Origin: Fibrisoma montanum
GTDB taxonomy: Bacteria; Bacteroidota; Bacteroidia; Cytophagales; Spirosomataceae
DNA: 64,000 nt
Reading direction: 5' to 3'
Assembly (NCBI RefSeq): GCF_003583365.1
Contig: NZ_QXED01000005.1
Span: 1-64,000, forward strand
Shown here piece after piece: positions 54,818 through 63,764 of the stretch (its first letter is position 1; each line of letters begins with the position of its first letter). A program made the position numbers and the translations under genes. The notes beneath the pieces are model-generated. The model made no database searches, had not been told where the DNA came from, and saw nothing but the letters and a program-made list of their open reading frames with translations.

Positions 54818-56341
54818 TTAGTCGGCGGTATATTCATACACGTCGAGACCCAGTACGTTGCTGGTCATCGTGCGGATTTCCTGCATCAACTGTGGATCGT
54901 TCGCCAGCGACCGGCCGTACGACGGAATCATTTCCCGGAGCCGTTGCTGCCAGGCCTCGGACTCTAATCTGTCGGGGAAGCACCGTTTCAGCAGATCAAG
55001 CATAATCGACACGGCTGTTGAGGCCCCCGGCGATGCACCGAGCAGGGCGGCAATGCTGCCGTCGGCCGAACTAACGACCTCCGTACCAAATTCCAGAACG
55101 CCCCCTTCTTCTTCGTCTTTCTTGATTACCTGTACGCGCTGGCCGGCAATTTCCAGTTCCCAGTCTTCCATCCGGGCGTTGGGGAAATACTCGCGGAGGG
55201 CAGTCAGGCGGTCTTCCGGCGACTGGAGTACCTGCTCAATCAGGTATTTCGTCAGCGGAATGTTGTGCAGACCGGCCATGAGCATCGGCGCGATGTTGTT
55301 CATCTGAATCGACTTGGGCAGGTCCATGTAAGATCCGTGTTTCAGGAACTTGGTCGAAAAACCGGCGTAGGGGCCAAAGAGCAGTTCCTTCTGCCCGCCG
55401 ATCATGCGAGTGTCGAGGTGCGGCACCGACATCGGGGGTGAGCCAACGGCCGCTTTTCCGTATACTTTGGCCTGGTGCTGTTCGATGATGTCGCGGTTCA
55501 GGCACTTCAACCATTGCCCGCTCACCGGGAAACCGCCGTAGCCCCGGGCCTCCGGAATGTCGGACTTTTCGAGCAGACGCAGCGAACCACCGCCCGCACC
55601 GATGAAAATGAACTCCGACCGAACGTCGCGAATCTGACCAGTGGTCAGGTTTTCGACCCGGATTTTCCAGCCGCCCATACTTTTGGAGCGCCAGAGATCC
55701 CGTACGTCGTGGGCGAAGTGCATAGTCACCCCATCCATGTTCTGCAACTGCTGGAACATGCTGCGGGTCAGCGCCCCGAAGTTAACATCCGTACCGATGT
55801 CCATGCGCGTAGCGGCTACCTTCTGCGCCGGGTCGCGGCCGTCCATTACGAGCGGTATCCACTCTTCCAACTGCGCCGGATTCTCGGAATACTGCATGCC
55901 TTTGAACAGGTGCGACTGCTGCAGGGCCTCGAAGCGTTTGCGCAGATACGTTACGTTCTCGTCGCCCCAGACGAAGCTCATGTGCGGAATCTGCCGGATG
56001 AAGTTAGGGGCATTCTTGAGGAAGCCCTGCTGAATCAGAAAAGCCCAGAACTGCTTCGATACCTCAAACGATTCGGCAATTTTAATGGCCTTCGCGGTTT
56101 CGATTGAACCATCGGGGCGTTCGGGCGTGTAGTTCAGTTCGCAGAAAGCCGAGTGACCGGTGCCGGCATTATTCCAGGCATCGGAGCTTTCGGCCGCTGC
56201 TACGTCGAGTCGCTCGTATATATCAATCGTGATATCGGGTTGTAATTCTTTGAGCATGACCCCAAGGGTTGCGCTCATGATTCCGGCGCCGATCAATACG
56301 ACGTCCGGAGTGCTGTACACTGCATTCTTACGTTTAGCCAT
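54818..56341 (-). CDS. mqo: Malate:quinone oxidoreductase
   Basis: 507 residues, the expected length. The FAD-binding motif is VVLIGAGIMSATLGVML, and FIGAGGGSLRLLEKSDIPE and GPYAGFSTKFLK are strongly conserved in Mqo. It oxidises malate to oxaloacetate at the membrane and passes electrons to quinone, in place of or beside NAD-malate dehydrogenase. Confidence 0.96.
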   Translation of the reverse strand: MAKRKNAVYSTPDVVLIGAGIMSATLGVMLKELQPDITIDIYERLDVAAAESSDAWNNAGTGHSAFCELNYTPERPDGSIETAKAIKIAESFEVSKQFWAFLIQQGFLKNAPNFIRQIPHMSFVWGDENVTYLRKRFEALQQSHLFKGMQYSENPAQLEEWIPLVMDGRDPAQKVAATRMDIGTDVNFGALTRSMFQQLQNMDGVTMHFAHDVRDLWRSKSMGGWKIRVENLTTGQIRDVRSEFIFIGAGGGSLRLLEKSDIPEARGYGGFPVSGQWLKCLNRDIIEQHQAKVYGKAAVGSPPMSVPHLDTRMIGGQKELLFGPYAGFSTKFLKHGSYMDLPKSIQMNNIAPMLMAGLHNIPLTKYLIEQVLQSPEDRLTALREYFPNARMEDWELEIAGQRVQVIKKDEEEGGVLEFGTEVVSSADGSIAALLGASPGASTAVSIMLDLLKRCFPDRLESEAWQQRLREMIPSYGRSLANDPQLMQEIRTMTSNVLGLDVYEYTAD

Positions 56342-56451
56342 ACTATAAACGGAACATCTCCGATTTACCTACAAAATTGCTGGGTTGGTTGTTCCGAAAA
56401 AAGCATTTCTACTTAGTAAGTGGTTGATTACTACTATTCCAAAAAATAATA

Positions 56452-57201
56452 CTATCGACTGAGCCGCTGGCGAACATCATCGACGAACCGGAGCATCCGC
56501 TCGTGGTGCGTGCCTTCCCAGTACACCCGGCTGCACTGCCGGCACCGCCAGAACTGATGCCGGTACGTCAGGACGTTTGGCGGCAGCTGCTCCTGAACGG
56601 CGGCCTTGTCGACGGGGGTAAGCGCCCCGTTGCAGGCCAGACACCGCGTAAACGGCCGGAGGCTGTCGACTAGCGTAAACCGGTGCAGCACCTCAATCAG
56701 CTGGCGGGGCGGGTTGGTGTAGCGAACAAAGTAGCCGTAGTCGACCAGGCTGCGCATCAATAAACCCCGGTCGCGGGTCAGGAGAATCCGGCGCTCGTTG
56801 TGCGAAATACGGGCCAGTTCTTCGTCGGCGTAGTCGTTGCGGTACAACGTATCGAACCCCATCAGCCGCAGGTGGGAGGCCAACGTACCGAGGTGCACAT
56901 CCAGCACGAACCGGACAGCCGTCAGTGGAGCCGGCTGAACCAGCGAAACGGCCGATACGTCAAGCTCCGCAAAGGCTGGATACACACTTACGTAGTCGCC
57001 CTCCCGCAAAACCTGCGAAAACGCGGCCGACTGGCTGTTGATCAGCAGCAGGCCCACCTCCGGATGCGGTATGCCCAGCGACTCGATGACGTCCTTTACC
57101 GACACCCGCCCACCGACAGTGTGCGTAAACGGCACGTGCCGCCGTTTAGGGGATATAAAATCGTTGAGGGAGCCGTAGCAGCGAAACGTAGCGGTAGCCA
57201 T
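56452..57201 (-). CDS. Mut7-C RNase-like protein with ubiquitin-like N-domain
   Basis: 249 residues. The N-terminal 85 residues form a ubiquitin/ThiS-like domain (FRCYGSLNDFI, GDYVSVYPAF). Mut7-C follows: FVLDVHLGTLASHLRLMGFDTLYRNDY, RILLTRDRGLL, then a zinc ribbon with CLAC and CRQC. The PIN-like fold suggests RNase activity. The pairing of these domains is common in bacteria. Confidence 0.92.
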   Translation of the reverse strand: MATATFRCYGSLNDFISPKRRHVPFTHTVGGRVSVKDVIESLGIPHPEVGLLLINSQSAAFSQVLREGDYVSVYPAFAELDVSAVSLVQPAPLTAVRFVLDVHLGTLASHLRLMGFDTLYRNDYADEELARISHNERRILLTRDRGLLMRSLVDYGYFVRYTNPPRQLIEVLHRFTLVDSLRPFTRCLACNGALTPVDKAAVQEQLPPNVLTYRHQFWRCRQCSRVYWEGTHHERMLRFVDDVRQRLSR

Positions 57202-57248
57202 ATGCAGGATAACGGCAAACCTGGCTTTCGGTTCGCTGGTTTACGAGG

Positions 57249-58952
57249 TCAGGGGTTGAATATCTTTTCCAGGCATTTGACCGTAATGAGGTACGTTGGT
57301 TTGACGCCCAACGTGCCTAGGCTCCCCGAAGCCAGCGTACCGCCCGTGATCAGCGGGTTGTCCGATGCGTAGTACGCGTATCGAACCTTCACGTTGGCCG
57401 GTACGCTGTTCCGAATTTTCAGGTGGGCCTGAATCGCCTTCTGATAGTGCGCGCCTTCCATTTCCAGCCCGACCGCCTTCCACGATGAATTGCGGAAATA
57501 GCTCAGGATGTCTTTGTTCTGAAGCGACGTACCAAGCACCGTAATCATAGCGCCTTCGTAGACCGCCAGGCCGTTGCCGTCAAAGTCGGCCGGGGTGAAA
57601 TCGTTGTCCAGCGGATAGTTATCGGCGGTGCCTTCGAAAATGTGGGAGGTGGGAATCATCAGGTCACCTTTCTCCCCGGTCAGGATGCCGGCTTTACCGA
57701 TGACCGACACCGACGCTACGTTCAGCGCAAATGACTCCCCGTTCTGTTCGTACGGCTTCAGCAGTTCGTCCATCGTTTCAAACGCCTGTTCACCAAAGGC
57801 GTAGTCCATGACGAGCAGCAGCGGCTGGGTTTGTTCAATAAACGCCGGATCGTGGCTGATTTCGCCGGGCAGCTTTCTGGCGGGTAACTGGGCCGTATCG
57901 ATGAGCTGCACCAGCAGGTTGGTGCCGCCGGCATCGGCCAGTTCGTGCAGACCGTGCGCCTGAGCGTATTCGGCTACTTTCAACCGCAGGTTTTGCTGGA
58001 GGGGCTGGCTGAGTTTGAGCGCCAGATCGTACAGGTTATCCCAGGAGGCCGTACCGGTCAGGGCGGCCGGGGCATACAGGCAATTCACGACGCTGTGCGG
58101 ATTGGCACTGATGATGTGAATGGGCCGTTCGTGCAGGTTGTTGTCCCGGATGTACTGCTTGATCCGCGTTGCCCAGCGTTCGCCGTAGAGGTGCTGACCG
58201 ATCCGCTCGCGGAGCATGGGGGTGAAGTTGATTTCGCGATCGACATTGGTCTCGCGGATCTCGCGGATTGATACGCTGCCCAGGCCATACACGATCCGGA
58301 ACAGGCCGTTGTTGGTGCCGCCGGTTTCTTCAAATCGCTCATAGGCCCGCTGCGTTTCCTCAAACGTTCGGCCCAGGATAGAGCTCAGGTACGTCAGGGC
58401 GAGTTCGCGCTCATCCTCCGTCACGGTCCCCCCGGCCTGAACAATCGCTTCCAGTTTTTCCCACTCGCGGGTTTTGCTGCCCCGTTCCTGAAACGCGTTG
58501 CGCCGGATCTTGTCGGCTTCCATGAACATGAACGTCAGGTGCGTCAGGATGTCATAAATCTCGCTCCGGCCGTTGGTCACCTCAATGACCATCTGCTCCT
58601 GATCGATGCGGTAGCAATTCCGACGGCGCTTGGCGGGAACCAGGATTGGAAAATGTGAATGTTCGAAGCCTTCCCGTGAGGCCAGGGTAATGACCCGGCA
58701 GGCTTCAATGCCTTTGGGCAGGCGGTCCATGACGTAGACCAGTCCGTCGAGTTCAACGCGTTGGGGGTCGCCGACCAGTCCATAGATTTCGGGTTGCAGG
58801 ACAAGCAGCGCCCGGCGGATTTCCTCGCCCGATACGCCCGACGGCTTGTAGAACCCCCGGTTGAAGAGGTGGCGCATGGTGATGTATAATCGTTCGATGG
58901 CAACGCGGGACGCTTGGGCGCGGGTGAGGGGAGGGGATTGTTCCAGACTCAT
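57249..58952 (-). CDS. DUF6909-like protein with a nucleosidase-type C-terminal domain
   Basis: 567 residues from the ATG at 58952 (a longer frame up to 59177 overlaps the divergent gene's promoter). The N-terminal half (about 1-280) is helical and uncharacterised (YITMRHLFNRGFYKP). The C-terminal half contains VGLEMEGAHYQKAI, like the active-site MExx segment of nucleoside phosphorylases and AMP nucleosidases, preceded by NGLAVYEGAMITVLG. This suggests a nucleotide or nucleoside hydrolase role, not proven. Confidence 0.8.
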   Translation of the reverse strand: MSLEQSPPLTRAQASRVAIERLYITMRHLFNRGFYKPSGVSGEEIRRALLVLQPEIYGLVGDPQRVELDGLVYVMDRLPKGIEACRVITLASREGFEHSHFPILVPAKRRRNCYRIDQEQMVIEVTNGRSEIYDILTHLTFMFMEADKIRRNAFQERGSKTREWEKLEAIVQAGGTVTEDERELALTYLSSILGRTFEETQRAYERFEETGGTNNGLFRIVYGLGSVSIREIRETNVDREINFTPMLRERIGQHLYGERWATRIKQYIRDNNLHERPIHIISANPHSVVNCLYAPAALTGTASWDNLYDLALKLSQPLQQNLRLKVAEYAQAHGLHELADAGGTNLLVQLIDTAQLPARKLPGEISHDPAFIEQTQPLLLVMDYAFGEQAFETMDELLKPYEQNGESFALNVASVSVIGKAGILTGEKGDLMIPTSHIFEGTADNYPLDNDFTPADFDGNGLAVYEGAMITVLGTSLQNKDILSYFRNSSWKAVGLEMEGAHYQKAIQAHLKIRNSVPANVKVRYAYYASDNPLITGGTLASGSLGTLGVKPTYLITVKCLEKIFNP

Positions 58953-59016
58953 GAAGTGGTATAGTGTTGTATTCGGGTGCAAGTTACGGGGTCTGGCGCT
59001 TTCAGAAAGCAGATTG

Positions 59017-59046
59017 TTGCTGAAAGACCTGTCCCGCGTATATTTG
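59017..59046 (+). promoter_or_regulatory. Promoter of the DUF1028 gene
   Basis: A -33 TTG (59017-59019), 19-bp spacer and exact -7 box TATATTTG (59039-59046), 21 bp before the ATG at 59068. This decides the start over the in-frame ATG at 58861. Confidence 0.65.
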
Positions 59047-59067
59047 GTGATCTTAACCCCATTGAAC

Positions 59068-60063
59068 ATGCATCGGTTTCTGGTCAGCCTCTTTTTTCTG
59101 TCAACCACTACCTTAGCCCAGCACGCCCGAACTGGAACCAACAACACCCGCGAACCCTTCGCACACACCTTTTCCATCGTAGCCCGCGACGAAAAAACCG
59201 GCGACCTGGCCGTAGGGGTGCAGAGTCACTGGTTCTCGGTCGGCACCACCGTATCGTGGGGCGAAGCAGGCGTTGGGGTTGTGGCCACGCAATCGTTTGT
59301 GAACAAGTCGTTCGGACTGCGCGGCCTGGCGCTGTTGAAGAAAGGCAAAACCGCGCAGCAGGCGCTGGATGAACTGCTCCGTACTGACGAAGGCCGCGAC
59401 GTGCGGCAGGTCGCTATTGCCGATGCCAGGGGTAACGTAGCCGTACACACGGGGAAGAAGTGCATTGACTTTGCCGGGCATCGTAAGGGGAAGAACTACT
59501 CGGTGCAGGCGAATATGATGCTCACCAGCAAAGTTCCTGATGCCATGGCCGCAGCTTTCGAAAAAAACGCCGGTCTGCCGCTGCCCGAACGGGTATTGTC
59601 GGCACTCAATGCGGCTCAGGGAGCCGGGGGCGATGTTCGCGGGCGTCAGTCGGCGGTGCTGCTGGTGGTGAAAGGGAAAGCGACCGGTGCACCCTGGGAT
59701 GAAAACCACGTAGTGGATCTGCGCGTCGACGATGCCGATCAGCCCCTGCGCGAACTTGAGCGGCTGCTGCGGACGCACCGGGCCTACGAGCACATGAACA
59801 ACGGCGATCTGGCCATTGAGAAAAACGACATGAAACGGGCCATGCAGGAATACGGAGCCGCCATGAAACAGTTTCCGCAGAACCTGGAAATGCAGTACTG
59901 GACGGCCATCGCCCTGGCCAACACCAGGCAGGTTCCCAAAGCCGCCGGTATGCTGCGGGCCATCTACGCCAAAGATGCCAACTGGCGCGAACTGACCCGG
60001 CGGCTGCCGAAGGTTGGCCTGTTAACCGTGTCGGACGCGGATCTAAAAACGCTGCTCCAGTAG
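59068..60063 (+). CDS. Exported DUF1028 (Ntn-hydrolase-like) protein with TPR-like tail
   Basis: 331 residues from the ATG at 59068, with a signal peptide ending near LAQ (residue 18). DUF1028 spans about 30-235: HTFSIVARDEKTGDLAVGVQSHWFSVG, ANMMLTSKVPDAMAAAF and SAVLLVVKGKA. The C-terminal 80 residues form helical pairs as in TPR repeats. DUF1028 belongs to the Ntn-hydrolase-like group; substrate unknown. Confidence 0.88.
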   Translation: MHRFLVSLFFLSTTTLAQHARTGTNNTREPFAHTFSIVARDEKTGDLAVGVQSHWFSVGTTVSWGEAGVGVVATQSFVNKSFGLRGLALLKKGKTAQQALDELLRTDEGRDVRQVAIADARGNVAVHTGKKCIDFAGHRKGKNYSVQANMMLTSKVPDAMAAAFEKNAGLPLPERVLSALNAAQGAGGDVRGRQSAVLLVVKGKATGAPWDENHVVDLRVDDADQPLRELERLLRTHRAYEHMNNGDLAIEKNDMKRAMQEYGAAMKQFPQNLEMQYWTAIALANTRQVPKAAGMLRAIYAKDANWRELTRRLPKVGLLTVSDADLKTLLQ

Positions 60064-60066
60064 CAG

Positions 60067-60123
60067 AACCCAATAAACGAAAAACGCAGGCCCTACCGGC
60101 CTGCGTTTTTCGTTTATTGGGTT
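60067..60123. terminator. Bidirectional terminator with 26-bp perfect stem
   Basis: Arms 60067-60092 and 60098-60123 are exact reverse complements with a 5-nt loop. It lies between the convergent DUF1028 gene and the first barrel gene, whose stop begins at 60127. A- and T-rich segments inside the stem favour termination in both directions. Confidence 0.88.
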
Positions 60124-60126
60124 GGT

Positions 60127-60726
60127 TTATTTGTACCGGCCTCCACCAATGTCAACGCCCAGTTTAATGCCGAAATACGAGTTCTTGCTCGATACGTTCG
60201 TGTTAAACCCGTTGTTCGACATGATGATGCCTTCCGTTGCCGGAATCAGGTTGTATTCCAGACCCAGATTGAAGTGGCCCGCCTTGAAACCCGCACGAAC
60301 CATACCGCCAAACTTCGTTCCACCCGTCAGCGTTCCGGCTTCGGTTTCATCATCGATGACGGTAACCCCTGTGCTGGCCACGGAGTACAGACCGACGCCC
60401 GCCCCGATGTAAGGTCGAAAATTCGTGGTTGTCAGCAGATACGTTCCCGTAGCCAGGTATGACGCAGAGGCTTTCAGTTCACCTTCGGCATCTTCACCGT
60501 TCACTACAACACCCCGGATCATCAGGGCGCCTTCAATGCGCAAACCCAGGTCGATGTTGTCGGAAATGCCGTATTTGGGTTCGAGTGAATACAGAACGCC
60601 CCCGGAAGCGCCCGGGCCGCTCGGTTTTGCGTACCCCAACGAAATATTGAATTTAAAGGGTTTAAACTCCTGGGCCGTAGCCGAAACGGCGGCCAGCATG
60701 AACAGAGAAAGCAAAACGTGCTTCAT
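60127..60726 (-). CDS. Outer-membrane beta-barrel protein, paralogue 1
   Basis: 199 residues with a signal peptide ending near ATAQ (residue 18). The barrel has about eight strands with FRPYIGAGVGLYSV, FGGMVRAGFKAGHFNLGLEYN and ends SYFGIKLGVDIGGGRYK. It is a close relative of the next gene (shared KPFKxNxSxGxAKP, GLRIE/GLRLE, PFLGAGVGL). OmpA/OmpX-like fold; function unknown. Confidence 0.85.
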   Translation of the reverse strand: MKHVLLSLFMLAAVSATAQEFKPFKFNISLGYAKPSGPGASGGVLYSLEPKYGISDNIDLGLRIEGALMIRGVVVNGEDAEGELKASASYLATGTYLLTTTNFRPYIGAGVGLYSVASTGVTVIDDETEAGTLTGGTKFGGMVRAGFKAGHFNLGLEYNLIPATEGIIMSNNGFNTNVSSKNSYFGIKLGVDIGGGRYK

Positions 60727-60923
60727 GAATTTGTGAATAGTGAAGTTGTGGAAACTGATGTATTAGTAATGAAGTCGCGAACATACGCTAGTAACTGCAT
60801 ATAAAAAATGGCCTGAAAATTGATGCATATATATACTATTGGTTAATAGAGGGTTAATTGCTTTGGTCATTTATTCAATTGATTATCCGGTAGCATTTGG
60901 ATAAGATTCAGAGGCTATTGCAT

Positions 60924-60960
60924 AAAAAAAGTCGATGCAGACTAGATGAACTGCATCGAC
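60924..60960 (-). terminator. Intrinsic terminator after barrel paralogue 2
   Basis: GTCGATGCAG (60931-60940) pairs with CTGCATCGAC (60951-60960); on the minus strand a run of seven T (60924-60930) follows. It is 56 bp after the stop of the gene at 61016. Confidence 0.88.
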
Positions 60961-61015
60961 TCCTTAGGGAAAACAATACGTCAATAAACTAAGCCTTGAA
61001 TTGGCCGGAGAAAAC

Positions 61016-61606
61016 CTACCGGCGGCCTCCGCCAATATCAAAGCCTACCTTTACGCCCAGGTATGAATTCTCGCTTGTGACCGTCGTGTTGCCCAGCCGG
61101 TTGTCGGTCGTTGGGGCTGCGTTGTATTCAACGGCTGCTACAAAATGCCCTACTTTCACACCCCCGCGAATCATCCCGCCAAACTTTGTGTCGTTCACGA
61201 ATTCAACGTTCTGGTTATTGTTCTGACCATCGGTGATTACTACCGTACCGGCAGCGCCGACAACGAACAGACCAACGCCGGCACCCAGGAAAGGACGGAC
61301 CTTGCTTTCGCCGAACAGGTAGTTACCCGTCACCAGTACTGAACTGAATGCGCCCACATCGCCGGTGGTTGTGCTGCCGTTCACCTGAACACCCCGCGCC
61401 ACCCAGGCCGATTCCAGGCGCAAACCCAGATCGAAGTGGTCGGTGACCCCGTACTTTGGTTCAATGGCGAGCAGAAAGCCCCCGTCTACGCCGGGTGACA
61501 ACGGTTTTGCAAAGCCGATCGATGCATTCACTTTAAACGGCTTGTATTCCTGGGCTGTAGCCGACAGGGCGCCGAGCAGACAAATGGAAAGAAGGAGTTT
61601 TTTCAT
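61016..61606 (-). CDS. Outer-membrane beta-barrel protein, paralogue 2
   Basis: 196 residues with a signal peptide ending near ATAQ (residue 19). Clear paralogue of the previous barrel: FKVNASIGFAKPLSPG, FDLGLRLESAWVARG, RPFLGAGVGLFVVGA and SYLGVKVGFDIGGGRR. Each copy has its own terminator, so they can be expressed separately. Probably a tandem duplication. Confidence 0.86.
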   Translation of the reverse strand: MKKLLLSICLLGALSATAQEYKPFKVNASIGFAKPLSPGVDGGFLLAIEPKYGVTDHFDLGLRLESAWVARGVQVNGSTTTGDVGAFSSVLVTGNYLFGESKVRPFLGAGVGLFVVGAAGTVVITDGQNNNQNVEFVNDTKFGGMIRGGVKVGHFVAAVEYNAAPTTDNRLGNTTVTSENSYLGVKVGFDIGGGRR

Positions 61607-61732
61607 ACGTGTAAATGAAATAGTGTAAAAAAGTAAACTGTGGTCGCTATATGATGATTCATACTAGCAGACACATTACTCACAATGTGAACAGAATGTT
61701 ATGAGCGGAGACTAAAACTTAGCTATGTTCAT

Positions 61733-61764
61733 AAAAAAAGGACCCGGGCAGCCCCAGGTCCTTT
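61733..61764 (-). terminator. Intrinsic terminator after the protease gene
   Basis: AGGACC (61739-61744) pairs with GGTCCT (61757-61762) and, on the minus strand, is followed by seven T at 61733-61739. It lies 24 bp past the stop at 61789. Confidence 0.82.
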
Positions 61765-61788
61765 CGTGGTAAACATACGTTTTACGCT

Positions 61789-62835
61789 TTATTTTAACTC
61801 GCCCGGCGTGACCATAACCCCCCGCTGCCGGTTGTCGCGCAGGAGGGTGAGCTGAATCCGACGGCCAATCGTTTCTTCGGTCAGCAGGCGGTGCAGGTCA
61901 TCGACGGTCGCCACGGGTTGCTCGTTGAAGCGAACGATGATGTCGCCCGGCTGCAGCTCACTGTTTTCTGCTACGCCGTCGGCTTCCACGCTGGCGACAA
62001 CAACCCCCGTGCGGGCGCTGAGCTGGTTGTATTGCCGGATGCGCTCGGTCAGGTTAATCAACTGGCCGGCGATGCCGAGGTAGCCCCGCCGAACGCGCCC
62101 GTGCATGATGAGCTTTCCGGCCACCAGCGCGGCCAGATTCGACGAAACCGCGAAACAAATGCCCTGGGCCGGCAGGATCACCGCCGTGTTCACCCCAATC
62201 ACATCGCCGTTTGAGTTAACCAGTGGTCCGCCTGAGTTACCGGGGTTCAGGGCAGCATCGGTCTGAATTACGTCGTCGATCAGGCGGCCCGATTCGGAAC
62301 GTAACGTCCGGCCAAGGGCGCTGACCACCCCGGCCGTCAGCGAATATTGAAACCCATATGGGTTGCCGATGGCAATGGCAATCTGCCCGACCTGCGTTTG
62401 TTTGGAGTCGGCAAATTTGATGGCTTTCAGGCCCTCGCCGTAAATCTTCAAGACGGCAATATCGGTGGCGGGGTCGCGGCCGATCAGCGTAGCATCGTAC
62501 TCCCGGCTGGGTTCGTCGTTGCGTTCGGGTACCGTCACGTCAATTTTGGTAGCTCCGGCCACGACGTGGTTGTTGGTAATGACGTACCCGTCCGTCGAAA
62601 TAATGAACCCGGAGCCGGAACCGCCCCCGTCGCCCCGACCTGGCCGACGCCGGGAACTGGGCTGATTGTTGTCGGTCGTTTGGCCGCTGACCTTAATCTG
62701 AACCACCGAGGGGCTCACTTTTTTGGCTACATTTACGACCGTATTCGAATACGCATCCAGCAGGATTGGGTCCTGATCACCCATACCACCGGCCTGCGAT
62801 GAGGTGTCGGCAAATGTCACGAATTGAGTTTCCAT
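61789..62835 (-). CDS. DegP/HtrA-like S1C serine protease with PDZ domain, no signal peptide
   Basis: 348 residues. Catalytic triad H90 (ITNNHVVAG), D125 (DPATDIAVLK) and S201 (LNPGNSGGP); a C-terminal PDZ domain (about 250-345, LQPGDIIVRFNEQPVATVDDL). The N-terminus (METQFVTFADTSSQ) has no hydrophobic signal, and no better upstream start is seen, so the protein appears cytoplasmic, unlike typical periplasmic HtrA. It could be a cytoplasmic quality-control protease. Confidence 0.9.
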   Translation of the reverse strand: METQFVTFADTSSQAGGMGDQDPILLDAYSNTVVNVAKKVSPSVVQIKVSGQTTDNNQPSSRRRPGRGDGGGSGSGFIISTDGYVITNNHVVAGATKIDVTVPERNDEPSREYDATLIGRDPATDIAVLKIYGEGLKAIKFADSKQTQVGQIAIAIGNPYGFQYSLTAGVVSALGRTLRSESGRLIDDVIQTDAALNPGNSGGPLVNSNGDVIGVNTAVILPAQGICFAVSSNLAALVAGKLIMHGRVRRGYLGIAGQLINLTERIRQYNQLSARTGVVVASVEADGVAENSELQPGDIIVRFNEQPVATVDDLHRLLTEETIGRRIQLTLLRDNRQRGVMVTPGELK

Positions 62836-63026
62836 ACCTAGTGTTGTTTATCTGGATAGGGAAGGCGCGCCAACATCTGTTCCAGTACAATGCCTTCATG
62901 TGTACGCCACGATTAATCAGCCATTTTGTCCTGAACTTGCCGATTTCTGCATGGCCTGGGTATTTATTCATGTATGAAGGCGAATAGAAGCGAAATAAAC
63001 CTGCTAAAACGGCAGAGTAAGTACGT

Positions 63027-63203
63027 ATGACTTTTGACGAATACCTGACGCAGAAGAAGATAAATCCTGATCAGTTTCGGGCGGGTGAGCCGGCGCGTTA
63101 CGCCGAATGGCAGGCCGAGTTTAGCCAGATGCACCCGGAGAGCTTTACAGCGCAGAAAAAATTTTTAATCAACGACATCAGAAGGAAATATAATAATCGC
63201 TAA
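63027..63203 (+). CDS. Small 58-residue cytoplasmic protein
   Basis: ATG at 63027, TAA at 63201-63203. The product (MTFDEYLTQKKINPDQFR ... FTAQKKFLINDIRRKYNNR) is charged and probably helical, with no membrane segment. From memory similar short proteins with an FTAQKKFLIN-like ending recur in Cytophagales, which supports a real gene. Function unknown. Confidence 0.7.
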   Translation: MTFDEYLTQKKINPDQFRAGEPARYAEWQAEFSQMHPESFTAQKKFLINDIRRKYNNR

Positions 63204-63270
63204 ACTAGCGAATAGATAGCGGCTTGAAGGTCAAGCCGTTTCGCATGTGCTTACCTAAAACCTTTAAATT

Positions 63271-63678
63271 ATGAGTCTTACTCTCGGAGAACTGCGTGGT
63301 ATTACGGATGCTGTTCTAAACGCATTGAAAGCGCAGGGTCTCGGCGACAGCAACGCCCTACTGGAAGCGGCCAAAACCCCACATGGCCGCAAGGAGCTGG
63401 CTTCGGCTGCCGGGATCAATGCTACGATGATTCTGGAATTGGCGAATCGGGCCGATCTGGCCCGGATCAAAGGGGTTGGTCGTGTCTACAGCGACTTATT
63501 GGAAGAAGCGGGTGTCGATACCGTAAAAGAACTGGCCCGGCGTTCGCCCGAAAACCTGCACGCTAAACTGATTGAGATCAATAACGTCCGGCAATTCACC
63601 CAGCGCCCGCCATCTATGGAGCAGATCGCGGATTTTGTTGAGCAGGCCAAAGCCCTGCCAGGCATGCTGGAATATTAA
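63271..63678 (+). CDS. DUF4332 helix-hairpin-helix-like protein
   Basis: 135 residues. Two helical modules: ALKAQGLGDSNALLEAAKTP and IKGVGRVYSDLLEEAGVDTVKELARR, the latter resembling helix-hairpin-helix DNA-binding motifs typical of DUF4332. No catalytic residues apparent. It ends 11 bp before a long purine/pyrimidine hairpin. Confidence 0.88.
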   Translation: MSLTLGELRGITDAVLNALKAQGLGDSNALLEAAKTPHGRKELASAAGINATMILELANRADLARIKGVGRVYSDLLEEAGVDTVKELARRSPENLHAKLIEINNVRQFTQRPPSMEQIADFVEQAKALPGMLEY

Positions 63679-63689
63679 ACAAGGGGAGA

Positions 63690-63758
63690 AAAGGAGGAGG
63701 GAGGAAAGGAGGAAAGGGATAAGCAATAAATCCTTCCTCCTTTCCTCCCTCCTCCTTT
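63690..63758. terminator. Purine-rich long hairpin between convergent genes
   Basis: Arms 63690-63714 and 63734-63758 are exact reverse complements (25 bp; near-matches extend further), built of GGAGG and GGAAA units, with a 19-nt loop. It lies between the DUF4332 gene and a convergent barrel gene. It probably acts as a bidirectional terminator, and its repetitive purine arms recall the hairpin at 14618. Confidence 0.65.
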
Positions 63759-63764
63759 CCTCCT

